NCBI GenBank assembly: GCA_023334545.1
Contig: JAADVB010000053.1
Span: forward strand, 1-64,000
Length of the DNA: 64,000 nucleotides
Direction of reading: 5' to 3'
Source: Salisapilia sapeloensis
Lineage: Eukaryota > Oomycota > Peronosporomycetes > Peronosporales > Salisapiliaceae
The notes below the pieces were generated by a model. That model had not been told where the DNA came from and did not search any database. It saw nothing but the letters and a program-made list of their open reading frames with translations. The translations under genes and the position numbers were made by a program. Of this stretch, positions 10,865 through 22,040 are shown piece after piece (the first letter of the stretch is position 1; each line of letters opens with the position of its first letter).

Positions 10865-11575
10865 CTACGAACTAGCTTCCATGCTCATCGAGTGGACCTT
10901 TTCCAAGTGCGACAGCGCCCCGAAGGCGTCCACGGTCAAAAAGTCGATCAGACCAGGGTGTTTGGCGTCCAGCGCCTCGTACTCCTGCAGATCCACCAGC
11001 CCGTTCTCGTCCAAGTCTGCCTCTGCGAACGTGTTGTCGACGATGTGCTGGAGCTGCTCCTCCGACAGCGTAATGTCGAGCTCCTTGCACTCGGCGATGC
11101 ACGAGCGGAGCATTTCGGTCGTCATTTCCTTGGTGATGTATCCCGTGCCCTTGGGGTCCATGAGTCGGAAAGATAGCATGAGCTTTTGCTCTCTCGTGGC
11201 CTTATTGCTGAGGACGCTGAGGCCTTTGACGACGTCGTCAAAGGTGATGTATCCCTTGTCCGTCAGGTCGAAGAGGTTGTACAGGCGGCTGACGTACAGA
11301 CTCGAAGACGCGTTACCTAGGAAGCGAGAGAACTCTTCCTTGGGGATCTTAACTTCGTCCGACTCCTCCTGACCGAGGAGCGCGGCCAAGTGCGACCGGA
11401 TCGTGTCGATCTCCTCCTGCGTGAAGATGCCCGTCACGTCCAGACGGCTCATCTTGTACTCAAGCAACGACGCGTCTCGAGCGTCTTGCTTGGCCGAGGC
11501 TCCGGAAGAGTCTCTCCTGCCTGCGTCGGCCGACTTGCCTCTGCTCGTGCGGTGCTTGCCTTGCTTGTTCCCCAT
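10865..11575 (-). CDS. N-myristoylated calcineurin-B-like EF-hand protein
   Basis: A single exon of 236 aa. The start at 11575 was chosen over an upstream in-frame start because it gives MGNKQGKH, a textbook N-myristoylation signal found in calcineurin B, recoverin and related proteins. A basic Ser/Arg/Lys region follows, then helix-loop-helix units. The first two loops (DLTDKGYITFDD and DPKGTGYITKEM) are imperfect Ca2+ sites, while the third (DLDENGLVDLQE) has all canonical ligands. Overall it resembles calcineurin B/CHP-type calcium sensors that sit on membranes, but the partner is unknown. It shares a 139-bp divergent promoter with the acid phosphatase gene. Confidence 0.8.
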   Translation of the reverse strand: MGNKQGKHRTSRGKSADAGRRDSSGASAKQDARDASLLEYKMSRLDVTGIFTQEEIDTIRSHLAALLGQEESDEVKIPKEEFSRFLGNASSSLYVSRLYNLFDLTDKGYITFDDVVKGLSVLSNKATREQKLMLSFRLMDPKGTGYITKEMTTEMLRSCIAECKELDITLSEEQLQHIVDNTFAEADLDENGLVDLQEYEALDAKHPGLIDFLTVDAFGALSHLEKVHSMSMEASS

Positions 11576-11714
11576 GGCGAAAGATCGAATGAGACGAATC
11601 GGCCGGAGGCAAAAGGCGCAGGAAGAAGGCGGAATTCTCCACACACTGCCATCACATAAATGTACCTAATATAATGGATGGAGCAGGTCCGGAAGAACGG
11701 CTGCAATAGGAGAG

Positions 11715-13414
11715 ATGCGTCCGGCGCTCGTGCTCGTGGCGGCGCTCTGGATTGCCATTGCAGGGGATGCTCGAGGGGAACTGAGACAGACGATTGTGCT
11801 CAGTAGGCATGGCGTGAGAGGGCCGTACGGACTCGGCTCGCAAGTCCCGGAGGAAGAGGTGTTGAGACAGTATGTTCGGAATGAAGATATCGAGCTGCCG
11901 ATGGGAGCTTTGGATTGGGGTACGTCGGACGATGCGAGTGAGGTGGTGTCGCCAAAGCTGACGCAGCATGGGTATAACGTCGTGGAGATCATGGGAGACT
12001 ACTTTCGGAAGCACGTCTATCCAGAGTTTCTACAGACAGCCAAGTGCCATCAGACCTTTGCGTATGCAGATGACAATCAGCGAGATAACTTGACAGCTAG
12101 AGCGTTTCTGGGAGGTCTACATCCTGATTGTAAAGACCTGCATCCGATCACGTCCGAGACGGATCTCTTGTTTAATCAAGGTCAGGACGCGACACCTGAC
12201 TGCCCCGTGTGCTCTCGATCCATGTACGAAGGGATCATCGGCGCCAAGGACGCGAGGTACCTCGTGCAAGAGCACCACGCGCAGATCAACGCCGTGAACA
12301 AGCTCCTGGACTGTTGTGACGAGAGCGTGTGTGTCTCAAACGGGTCGGAGGAATCGTGCGACTTTTTCGACATTCCGTCGGAGTGGAACGGAGCCTTCTA
12401 CCGTCCGTGGCAAGACACGCTGTCGCAGTCCGAGTACTTTACAGAGTGGTTCCTTCTCCAAGCTCTGAACAACATGACTCTCCCGTCGTCCTTGTCGTTC
12501 GCCAAGGTCCTGTCCCTCTCTCGACTGCACGAGGTAGCTTGATCGTAAGACTAGTAGCTGCTTGGTACTCACTAGGACGTAGGCGCACATGGACCTCATC
12601 ACGAACGAAGTGAACTCTGGGAGCTTTGGCGCGACGTTACTGGCCCACTTAACCGCTAGTTTCGAGCAGACCGTGACGAACGCGTCGGTGCCTTTGGCTA
12701 GTGGAGACGGTCCTCACCTCCGTCAGACGCTCGACAACAAGTTCATGTACTATGCAGCCCACGACATTAACATCCTCTACGTCCGCAACCTCCTCCGGTA
12801 GGATACATGGAAGTACACAAAAGATATGAAAGTCTCATGGACAGATAGACTGGAATGGTACACGAACGGGTGGCATCCGCATCAGTCGACCCCTGGCGGC
12901 ATGCTCCTCTTTGAACTGCATCAAGAGGAAGACTTTTACGTCAAGCTCTTCTTCGTGACGGCGACTCCGGAGCAGATTCGCACAGGCCAGAAGCTGGATG
13001 CGACCAATGTAAAGTGATAGAGGCTTTAGGACGAGTCGACTAGCTAACGAGTGCATGTAGCCTCCAGACAAGGTGCCTGTCATCCTCCCGACGTGCTCGG
13101 AGGAAGTGACGATGCCAAACGGAGACAAGGACGTCCGCTGCCGCTTCCCCGACTTTAAAAAGCTCATGAGCAAGACACTCCAGCACGCCTGTGTAGCCGA
13201 CACGCTGCGTCCGTTCGTGGACTCTCTCAACGACGATCTGGAAGACACGATGTCGTACGAAGGGCTGTCGCTCACGGCTGCCTTGTGGATCGCCTTCACG
13301 CTCTTGATGCTGTGCTTCATGCTGCTCCTGACTCGCCACGCGGTGCTGCGTCGAAAGGAGCGTTCGGAAGGAGAGAAGCAGCAGTACGGGAGCGTCCCGT
13401 TGGCGTCTGTCTAG
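11715..13414 (+). CDS. Type I membrane histidine acid phosphatase
   Basis: Four exons: 11715-12533, 12583-12797, 12849-13008, 13061-13414 (515 aa). A signal peptide (about residues 1-21) precedes the phosphohistidine motif LSRHGVRGPY (His32). The acid-base motif appears as AAHD in exon 2. A C-terminal hydrophobic segment (LWIAFTLLMLCFMLLL) followed by a basic cytosolic tail makes it a type I membrane protein, like the membrane acid phosphatases of other protists. Several N-x-S/T sites (NLT, NGS, NMT, NAS) suggest glycosylation. The enzyme would hydrolyse phosphomonoesters in lysosomes or at the cell surface. Splice acceptors were picked to keep phase. Confidence 0.88.
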
Positions 13415-13467
13415 AAGGATAAACGGAGGAGAATGGAAATGGAAAGCAACTTGTTGGCAAAGATAAG

Positions 13468-14244
13468 TTATAGCGCTGTGCCGCGCTCGAGGTTTTGTCG
13501 TATCTCGACCGTGTACTTGTCGTACGCTTGCTTGGCTTTGCGGTTGAACAAGCGGTTCTGGCCGTTGATATAGTCCACGTCTTCGCCCTGGACGTGCCGT
13601 CGCCTCCGACTGAACTTTTGCCGGTCTTGGATACGAGCTTCCACTTCGCTCGACATGCGTTCGAGTCCTTCCTATAGATGTGTGAGATGATAATATAGTG
13701 ATAAGGGTGGACGAACATACTTGAGTGATGTCTCCTGTCTTGCCGTACGACAGCTCGTCTTCGAGTGCTTGGTCGGAGCTGCTGGATACGACGGCGGTGG
13801 ATTCTTCTTTACTAGAGGCAGCAGTTGTGGGGAGGTTGGCCAGACGCTTCTTGTAGCCCTTGTAGAGCGAGTCTTGGTTAAAGACGTCCCAGCCAAAGGC
13901 TGCTTGCTTCTTGGCTTTCTTGGCATCCTTCTGAGCTCTGTCCTGCGCCTTCTCCGCCGTATCGTTCAGATGCGCTCTCTCGTCACTCGCCTTGCGTTTC
14001 TTCTCCTGTCGCAGGTGTGAGTACTATGGATATAAGGAGAGATACGAAGAGGCCGGACCTCTCGACGCTTGACTCGCTCCTCCTTCTTCTGTTTCGCGTC
14101 AGCCTGATGCGTGACTCGCTCATGCTCCTCTGCAACCTCCTTCTTATTCGCCTTGCGCCCAGCATTCACCTTCATGCGTATCTGGAAGAGCTTTTGCTGC
14201 GCCGGCGTCATCTGCGCTTGGTCCATGTCGTCCATGTCGTCCAT
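13468..14244 (-). CDS. SYF2: Pre-mRNA splicing factor SYF2
   Basis: Three exons: 14059-14244, 13721-14005, 13468-13671 (224 aa). It opens with a repeated MDDMDDMD and then a Lys/Arg/Glu-rich helical region with RMKVNAGRKANKKEV. The C-terminus NGQNRLFNRKAKQAYDKYT followed by NLERGTAL is the SYF2 hallmark. SYF2 is a component of the Prp19-associated (NTC) complex of the spliceosome in the nucleus. Its length is close to that of animal and yeast homologues. The first donor is the unusual GTCCGG, but the phase and the conserved sequence both support it. Confidence 0.92.
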
Positions 14245-14356
14245 GTCGGTTCTTTTTCTTTTCTTTCGGTTTGTATGGGAAACGTATTGTATTCAAAAGT
14301 TTACACCCCACCCAACACCATCTAGTCGAAAAGAACGAAATCGGTGGCGAACAAGC

Positions 14357-17311
14357 ATGGACGACGACTTGATGCAGGAACTCGTCGGCGTATCAACGTC
14401 AGACATGGGCAATGCGCAAGAAGCAGACCATGTGGTCGTGCACGACAAGCTCCTGGCAACGGAAATAGCTGTTTTAGAGACACAGACGGACAATGTGCCA
14501 GTGTCCGATGACACGGACCTGTCCGATGTCCTGCAGCTAGGTACGCTGCTCTGCCAAGGCAAGTACGCAGACGTCCTTCGCTCTACAACTGGCGTCAGGA
14601 TACTTGAGTCTATCGCCAATTCCGGCAGTGGCGCGTCGGACAGTACGCACATCACACAGGTGATGCAGGAACAACTAGGTCGCGTCCTGTCGTCTTCCGA
14701 GACGCCACTGGTAGAAGCCTACCGCATGCTCTACGTCGGCATAGCTCTACTGAATCTCTACGTCCAAGCCAACTATACTGGTCCGGCCTTGGCATCCTCC
14801 GACTTGACAGACGTTCAGACACGATGCTACCACGTTCTCACGAGCGACTCGAGTGCATTCGACGAAAACAAGGTGCATGCAGATGCGCTTCTATGGCTAC
14901 AAGTAGATGGAGAGTCTCCCTTCTCTGTGTGCGACTACCCTATCTTTCTCCTACTAGGTCGAAGTCTATTGGATGCCGTGGGGAACCCTCGACATGCGAG
15001 TTGGGCTTGTCCTCCGTCCGTCTTTGACGGAAGTGACGGAGAAGAGCTTCCTGCTTATACGAAGCACTCGGAGGAGGTTGTAGATGTACTAGACACGATT
15101 CCTTCTGCGTCGTGGTGGAGTGGACGAGCTGCAGTGGCGCATGAGCGTCTATTGCTGACGAGGTCGTCGTCGAGGACGTTGTGGATGGAAGCGAAGAGAG
15201 CATACGTCCAGACGCTGTCTCGTCCGCAGCTCTTTGCAAAGACACGAGGGGAGTACCTCAAGGCAAGAGCACAGGTCGAGTACGGCCTCGCGCAGCACTA
15301 CTTTGACAAGAACAAGCAGGGCAAACGGAGCTTTGAGGAGGCAAAGGTCACGACTGGTCTCTCGGTGCAGCTGAGTGGATCGATGGGGAAGCGGACCAAG
15401 TTCCAGCGAGACAGCAAGTCGCAGATGGTGCTCCTGGCGTCGTCTAAGCACGCGCCAGAGGCTTCGTCTGCGTATGCTGAGGCCGAAGCAGCGTCTACGC
15501 ATCGAGACTTTGGTGGACGTATGGAAGAGGAGACCAAGGAGTTGGGCGAGGGAGAGTTGACGGCCAAGGAGAAGAAGATCCAGAAGATGGTGCAGGAAGG
15601 CAAGGCGACGTACAGAGACATTGAGCTCGATCAGGTGGACCCGGACAACATTTTGCTGGAGAATGTGGCGTTCGAAGACGAGAGTCTGACGCAGCAGGGC
15701 AACTTGCACGTGATGGACCAAGTGGTGCTCCTGGCACTTTGTCTCGATGTCAAGAACAGCAGTGCACAGGATGGGTTGACGAGAGAAGAGATGTTCCCGT
15801 ACGTGACACGCGTGCTGGAGAACCCGAACAACTGGATGGTCTACTCGACTGCTCTGCTCGAACGCGCGTGGCTCGAGTGCGAGAGCTCCAAGCGTCGAGA
15901 ACGAGCGATCTTGCAGATGCAAGCGCTTGTGGACCAGCACTCGACGCGATTGACCGTCACCCAGAGCTCTCTCGAGGCCATCCAGGACTCTGCGCCTGCG
16001 AATGAACGCATGGCATACGTCTACTCGCTCGCCTTCCCTCCGCAGTACGCGCTCAAGAAAGATCTGGCGGAAAGGTACATGCATCTAGGTGTGCTCGGGA
16101 GTGCCGTCGAGATCTGCAAGGAGCTCGAGATGTGGGACGACCTGGTGCAGTGCTACCAGGCGATGGACAAGCCTGCCGCCGCGGAAAAGCTCGTGCGAGA
16201 GCGACTCCAAGTGGCGCCCACGCCCTACATGTATTGCTGTCTCGGGGACGTGACGGACGACCCGACTTGCTACGAGAAGGCGTGGGAGCTATCCAAGCAT
16301 CGGTTCGCGAGAGCCAAGAGGTCGCTCGGTCGAAGGGCGTTTGAGAGTGGAGAGCAGGAAGACGCGATTAAGCACTATCTCGAGAGTGCCGGCGTGAACC
16401 CGACGGATACCAAGTCGTGGTTCATGCTCGGCGTGCTCGGCATGCGTACGCAGCAGTGGAAGCTGTCTCTCCAGTCGTTCACGCGCGTGGTGCAGCTCGA
16501 ACCGGACAATGGGGAAGCGTTGGGCAACCTCGGATCGGTCCACATGACGTTAGGACAGTATGCACAGGCGTTTAGTATGCTATCGGAAGCGCTGAAACAG
16601 AAGCGACACTTGTGGCAGATGTGGGAGAACTATGCGGCGTGTGCGATGGAGGTGGGCAAGCTCGGAGAAGCCATGTACGCCATGCATCAGCTGCTGGACA
16701 TGCGCGAGAAGCACAAGCGGCCGATTGACCACGAGGTGCTGGCGTGGCTGGTCGAGTCTATCGTCTTCCCCAAGGCGCTGAGCGAAGCGTTGAATGAGAG
16801 AGAGGAGCAGGTGGAGGATGAGGACACAGCGAACATGACAAGGATCGGGTCGGATAGTGAGGAGGAGCTGGACGACCTGGATGAACGGTCCCAGGCACAG
16901 GACAAGACGCCTCCACTATCGAACGACAATTATAAGAAACAGCTAGCACTACTCTTTGGTCGCATCACGTCCATCGTGACGACGGACGCCAAGGTCTGGC
17001 AAGTCTACGCGCGCTTCAACGACGGCGTCGGGCGGCCGGACAAGGCGCTCGACTGCCGCTTGAAGCAGTGTCGAGCGCTCCAGACGGCGAACTGGGAGCG
17101 CGATGAAGGTCAAGTGCAGGATGTGTGCCGCGCCGTGGAGCGATTGGCGCAGGACTACGTTTCGGAAGGGTCGAAGAAGTCGTTATACTCTTGCAAGCTG
17201 TACATGCGCGGCGTCTTGCGGAAGGCGCAGCAGGACTTTGGTACTTTAGAAAGCGTCCGGTCTCTCCAGGAGACGATGGACCGTGTGACTAGTATGCATC
17301 AGGAGCTCTAG
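14357..17311 (+). CDS. TTC27: TPR protein TTC27/Emw1
   Basis: A single exon of 984 aa, one of the few long intronless genes here. The ATG at 14357 was preferred to an upstream in-frame ATG inside the SYF2 gene. The C-terminal half has tandem tetratricopeptide repeats: MWDDLVQCYQAMDK, KSWFMLGVLGMRTQQWKLSL and LEPDNGEALGNLGSVHMTLG. It also has the block HLWQMWENYAACAMEVGKLG, which is typical of TTC27 and yeast Emw1. The yeast homologue is essential for cell-wall integrity and TTC27 is linked to ribosome and snRNP assembly. The protein is presumably cytosolic or nuclear. It shares a 112-bp divergent promoter with SYF2. Confidence 0.88.
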   Translation: MDDDLMQELVGVSTSDMGNAQEADHVVVHDKLLATEIAVLETQTDNVPVSDDTDLSDVLQLGTLLCQGKYADVLRSTTGVRILESIANSGSGASDSTHITQVMQEQLGRVLSSSETPLVEAYRMLYVGIALLNLYVQANYTGPALASSDLTDVQTRCYHVLTSDSSAFDENKVHADALLWLQVDGESPFSVCDYPIFLLLGRSLLDAVGNPRHASWACPPSVFDGSDGEELPAYTKHSEEVVDVLDTIPSASWWSGRAAVAHERLLLTRSSSRTLWMEAKRAYVQTLSRPQLFAKTRGEYLKARAQVEYGLAQHYFDKNKQGKRSFEEAKVTTGLSVQLSGSMGKRTKFQRDSKSQMVLLASSKHAPEASSAYAEAEAASTHRDFGGRMEEETKELGEGELTAKEKKIQKMVQEGKATYRDIELDQVDPDNILLENVAFEDESLTQQGNLHVMDQVVLLALCLDVKNSSAQDGLTREEMFPYVTRVLENPNNWMVYSTALLERAWLECESSKRRERAILQMQALVDQHSTRLTVTQSSLEAIQDSAPANERMAYVYSLAFPPQYALKKDLAERYMHLGVLGSAVEICKELEMWDDLVQCYQAMDKPAAAEKLVRERLQVAPTPYMYCCLGDVTDDPTCYEKAWELSKHRFARAKRSLGRRAFESGEQEDAIKHYLESAGVNPTDTKSWFMLGVLGMRTQQWKLSLQSFTRVVQLEPDNGEALGNLGSVHMTLGQYAQAFSMLSEALKQKRHLWQMWENYAACAMEVGKLGEAMYAMHQLLDMREKHKRPIDHEVLAWLVESIVFPKALSEALNEREEQVEDEDTANMTRIGSDSEEELDDLDERSQAQDKTPPLSNDNYKKQLALLFGRITSIVTTDAKVWQVYARFNDGVGRPDKALDCRLKQCRALQTANWERDEGQVQDVCRAVERLAQDYVSEGSKKSLYSCKLYMRGVLRKAQQDFGTLESVRSLQETMDRVTSMHQEL

Positions 17312-17494
17312 ACGAGCAGAGAGGAACACGAGTACTAGTTTGCTTCCTCCATGTCTTCTTTCGTATTTCATCATAGAATACCACTCGGACACTTGTGACC
17401 AGTTAAAAAGCTTTTGGCTGGCATCCGGCCATTCGAGGACCCTGATGCTGCCTGTACGTTGCACCTTTTTCAACCCTACATGATGCGATTGTAT

Positions 17495-17520
17495 CTAGTA
17501 TCTCTCTCTCTCTCTTTATA
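17495..17520 (+). repeat. CT microsatellite next to a TATA-like stretch
   Basis: A run of CT dinucleotides followed by TTTATATA lies 10-35 bp upstream of the ATG at 17530. It is probably part of the core promoter of the nucleoporin gene. Confidence 0.45.
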
Positions 17521-17529
17521 TACTTAGTC

Positions 17530-20077
17530 ATGTGTGATGAACAGGTATTGGAGCTCTTTGCCGAGCAAGGATGGCGGCCATTCGCGTCTCCTGGGGAGAC
17601 CTACGAGTTCCTCTCGGCCTCTGGCGCGATTCATCGGATGGAAATTACGGTCGAGCAAGAGGATGGAGGTGGAGTGACGTCGCTGTGTCAACGCAATGCT
17701 CTCTTTGACGCTTGCCTCGAGTCCAGCCTCGCCCACGTGATCGTGTCGTTCATCGGCGCCAAGCAGGACAACGTCGTGGACTTGTCTCGAGTCTCGCTAG
17801 ACTCTTCCCACGTCTCCCAGTACGCTCTCAAGGACCCTATTGCTGTCCAGCAGTGGGTCAGTCGACGACTGGAGACTATCCAAGGTAGTGTCAAGGACGC
17901 CACCGATCGCTTCCAGGGCACAGGCGAGTACGCCGGAGCATCTCTCTCTCGACATTTACGACACCTGAGTGGTCTCAGCAGCGTCGCCTTTGCTCTCCTC
18001 CAGCGTCTGAGGGAAGGCTCTCGCCACGTCTCGGACCTGGCCGGCGGTGCGTCTCGGCGCGTGACGAACGGATCGATGGAAGAGCGTTTGGAGGACACTG
18101 AGCTGGAGAGACTGACGACCAAAGGACAGCAGCATTTACTAGAGCTCATCTATCGCATTCGGACGGTGGAGAACGTCTGTAAGAGTCTCTTGTTCCTGGA
18201 AGAGCATGAGATAAAGGAAGATGAAGACGTTGTAAGCAGTTTGTACGATCGGTCTCGGAAGAGTCGAGAGAGCTATCGTACGGCTTTTGATGCAAAGTAC
18301 GGAGTAGATGTCTTGACAGAAGACGGTCGGGGGTCTGGAAGAATGCTCATTGAGCTCTTGCTGCATCATGCAGGTGTCGAGGCAGATGAACCTCCTTTCG
18401 ATGTCGCGTCTGCTCTCGAGTTGCTATGGTCTTCGTCTGTCCAGGAGGATGTGGTGTCCTACTATGCAGACGAAGTGGATCGTGTGCCTCTTGCCAACTA
18501 CTTTCGAGTCCCCGTCGCTCTTGTCTTGTATTTCTTCTTAGACTTTATCTACGTCAGTCAAGTCCATAGACAGTCTCTATCTGGGGATACGATCGTAGAC
18601 ACGATGAAACACAAGGCACAGGCGTTTGCAGCGACACTAGGCGTCCAGGAGGACATGAAGTGGACGCTACTGGCGCTGTGGCTGGTAGAGAACGCCACGA
18701 GCATCCAAGTGTCGAGCGAGCAAGACGTCCAGCGACTTTACATTGGCGCCATCACAGCTCTGCAGCAGGCGAGTGCGACGCACACGCATCGGTTGGACCT
18801 GGAGCCAGACCTCATCCAGGCTTTGCTCGAGACAGTGGTGTATCGACAGGAGTACACTGTCGCGTGGCACATTTGGAACGTCTTTGGTCTCCAGTTGTCT
18901 CAACTGCCTCGTGTCAGTGGTCTCTTGGCGATCGTGTCATTAGAACGAGGTCTGTGGGAAAGAGGTCTGTCGATCGCTCGAGAGCAGGGTCAAGGTCAAG
19001 TCCTCCCTGCTCTCTTCCAGTGGCTGGAGGAGCATGGCAGTATGACCAAGTTCATTAAGGAAGTGACGCTGCGTCTAGAGGAGGAAGAGGCGTTCCATTC
19101 GTACATGCTGGAGGATGCGATAGCAGACGGACCAGACGTGCAGGAGAATAGTAGACGCGTAGATTTGTTAGTCATGTACTATATCCTTCGTAGTCGGTAC
19201 AACCAGGCGTGGCGAGTGCATCGACAGCACGAGTCTGCGTTGGAGAACGGAACGTCGATGCATGTGCGTCAGGTGCTGGAGGGAGAGGACTTTCGGACGA
19301 GAGTGGCCTTGTTGGAGAATGCTGGGGAGGAGACGGAAGATGGACAGGAGGTGCCGAGTGTAGAGGACTTTAGGTACGTCGGGGGACTGACGGACGCGCC
19401 GTTTGAATCTGACTCGGAGGAAGACAGTCGGGAGCAAGAGGAGAGCATGGCGCCTCCGCAACGTACAGAGGACATGAGTCTAGACGAGATCACGCGACCC
19501 AGAGTCCAGGAAGAGCAGGAGGACAAGAGCCAGGATGTGGACATGACGGACTATGGCGCCTCCTTTATGCCTCGGTCAACCACCAACTTTGGACAGAGCT
19601 TTGCGACTGCGCGCCGGACGTCGGATGCTTCCTCCAACGCACATTCCGGTAGCTTTGGACTAGTTCTACTTGAGTCTACCTTGTCTAACGCTTGTGTCAG
19701 ATCTGTCGCTGCGACTGGAGGAGGCTGGAGGACATGCGTCTGCTTCGGACTCTCAGGCGCAGAGTGCCTATCACACGCTCCTGGAAAGGCCATCGTCCAC
19801 GGATAGCAGACACTCTAGCGAGGCAGGAGACAAACAGAGCCTGCAGACGCCACCGAAACGCTTCGCGTTCGTCCAGGAGCCCGTGACGGATTCCCGCGTC
19901 TCGAGTCGTCCGGAGAACCAGTCTCCTGGCGCCTCGGAGCTAGACGACGCTATGGAACTGGAACCGATCGATGAGGAGTTTAGCACACCGTCGGCTCAGA
20001 CGCAGTCGACGCCAAAGGAAGTCATGAGCGAGCCTGTGCGCCGCAATCCGCGTCGGTCTGCGCGCCGGAAATATTAA
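17530..20077 (+). CDS. ELYS-like nuclear pore protein
   Basis: Two exons, 17530-19648 and 19701-20077, give 831 aa. The middle is an all-helical ELYS-type region: paired helices with YFFLDF, WTLLALWLVE and YYILRSRYNQAW, the last typical of ELYS/Nup helical repeats. The C-terminal third is acidic and low-complexity, and it ends in a basic tail (NPRRSARRKY) that could bind chromatin or act as a nuclear signal. ELYS/MEL-28 proteins anchor the Nup107-160 complex to chromatin. There is no N-terminal beta-propeller, as in fungal Ely5. The family call is by character, so it is moderate. Confidence 0.68.
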
Positions 20078-20123
20078 CTCGAATGACAAACGACATTTTG
20101 CTTCTTCTCTTTCTATTACCAAG

Positions 20124-20384
20124 TTACTCTTCCTGGTCTTCGTCGCTCAAGATGCGTCCTTCCATCGGTATGAGGCACGGCAGGCCGTCTCGAATCGGGT
20201 ACAAGACGTTCACTTCGTCGCAAATGAGCGCGCCGCGAGATCGGTCGTAGCGGAGTGGGTATTTGGAGACAGGGCACACGAGATGCTCTAGGATGGACTC
20301 ATCCTTGAGTGCGCCTCGAGGCTGGACGTGGGAGGTTGCAGACGAGAAGCCGCGCGTTGCGACCGTCTTGGCCGCTCGGAGCAT
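20124..20384 (-). CDS. Trm112/PREY-like small mitochondrial protein
   Basis: A single exon of 86 aa. A short presequence-like start (MLRAAKTVATRGFSS) leads into LVCPVSKYPLRYD, then CDEVNVLYPIRDGLPCLIP, the Trm112p-like zinc-ribbon-type fold. Only some of the ribbon cysteines are present, as in the PREY (PYURF) mitochondrial methyltransferase chaperone. PREY stabilises mitochondrial methyltransferases such as those of coenzyme Q and complex I assembly; this role is inferred. The starts of this gene and the next are 47 bp apart. Confidence 0.82.
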   Translation of the reverse strand: MLRAAKTVATRGFSSATSHVQPRGALKDESILEHLVCPVSKYPLRYDRSRGALICDEVNVLYPIRDGLPCLIPMEGRILSDEDQEE

Positions 20385-20431
20385 CGTGGCGTGTTTCGTT
20401 GTTTATCACAGACTGCCATCCGCTTCTCGAC

Positions 20432-20723
20432 ATGGCCGCGTACGAGGAGGAAGGAGTCGACGCTCCGCTGCTCGACAGAGGTACTTGAAAGCATGCTAGG
20501 TATAGAAGGGATAAGGACTAAAGAGGTTGATGCAGATGAAGAAAGCGGGCATGTGACGGAGTATATGGAGTTCAAGGAAGACAAATTTGCCACGAACCGA
20601 CCGGTCAGTCGAGCTCGTGTCGTCTACGGCAGCATGCTGTCTGTCGTCGCTGGCGTGCTTGTGTTTCTACTTGTCATCGGCCTGTTGCAAGTCGTCGAGC
20701 AAGCGCATACACTGATCGAGTGA
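20432..20723 (+). CDS. Small single-pass membrane protein, unknown
   Basis: Two exons, 20432-20480 and 20536-20723 (78 aa). An acidic N-terminus is followed by a 25-residue hydrophobic helix (MLSVVAGVLVFLLVIGLL) near the C-terminus and a short tail. It could be a tail-anchored protein. I do not recognise a family. It shares a 47-bp divergent gap with the PREY-like gene. Confidence 0.6.
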
Positions 20724-22040
20724 TGCCGCAGCACAACGTCTTAAACACAGAGTCATCTTAGGTTTCTACGAATGTGTTTTAGCTGTTTCTTTTCTTATTG
20801 TCGACTTTGATGGCTCCATTTCTATCGTAAGTAGAGGTTGGTATCCGATACTTCCCTCTTGGTGTACTCTTGTAACGGAAGAATGGGATGAGATTCTCAT
20901 CTTGTTGCTTGAATATGATTTGGACATTGACATTGATCCGGACAATTGCTTCGTCCGCAAAAACAGATAAATATGTCATGCTTTAGCTGGATTGCCAAGG
21001 TGATACTCATCGACATTGTAGAGGATCCGGTAACCATGCCGGAGCTCAAGTGATTCGCTGTGTACTCGATAGTTTATAGCAGACCACGGGCGTTCTCTAG
21101 ACACTCACATTCGTATGCAAAGGCTAGATTTCTCCTACTTTCCATACAGACAGGCTCCCAACTACTTTTAATGCCAATCATGCATTTGGGTGACTTGATC
21201 ACATATCTTTAGTATCCCTTCGTGAAACCTTTGACAGACATCTACGATCAAAGGAGTAGACAATAGCATATTGTAGTACGCCTGGACGAATTGGTGGGCG
21301 CTGAAACATGCATTAAATTTTCAGTATTGGCCATAGTGTTGGATAAAGGTTTTCGCAGGGTAGCTGTAGCCCACAATTTTGATCGGCAGCTTATGCTGTC
21401 CGTCTAGATCGGAATCTTTCATCCACTCCTTTTGCAAACTAGGCTGTCTATGCTACCCTACGAAAGCCATTTTAAAGACTACTCTAGTCCAGTCTCGAAA
21501 ACGCAAGGTATTCGTTAATTCCCAGCCGAAGATACTCTTTCTAAACTTGACTTTTTGCTCAAATCGATTTCGCTTCAAGCGTACCATTTGAAATCAGCTC
21601 TCCATACAAAGATCAAGTCACGTGCGCGACGGAGCTACTAATTAAATAGATTTGCAACCCCTCAAGCTCCAACTAAAATTTCGCGGGCTTTCGCATGTTT
21701 TATTCGAATACCTCCACAATACAAGAATGCTTTATTTAGCCTTATACACGCACTCAACAACAATACATTATAGTAGAACATGCAAGTTAAATTCGAACCA
21801 AGAGCGACGGCTACAGCTGCTGCGTGCATGGCGCTGTAGGACCGTGCCTCCATGCACTAGCACTCGTTACTGCCTCTGGGTCTTTATCGTCGACATGCAG
21901 CACCGACCTGCCTGCGTACATCGCATCAAGATATCGAGTACTTCAATCGCATCCGGAAACCCGACGAAGGAAAATTTCTCACGACTTTATTTTCCAATTT
22001 GCCTCCGACAGCTCACGTCACTTTTGCACTCGACTTCACC
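20724..22040. other. AT-richer intergenic stretch of about 1.3 kb
   Basis: This is the longest gene-free stretch in the window. The reading frames here are short and start without good context. The sequence is more AT-rich than the coding parts. I saw no RNA gene or obvious repeat. The last 100 bp before 22041 is presumably the promoter of the peroxiredoxin. Confidence 0.55.

Noticed and set aside
15149-16084. A 311-aa minus-strand frame opposite TTC27
   Set aside because: It is a shadow of the TTC27 coding strand, Arg/Leu-rich, without any motif.
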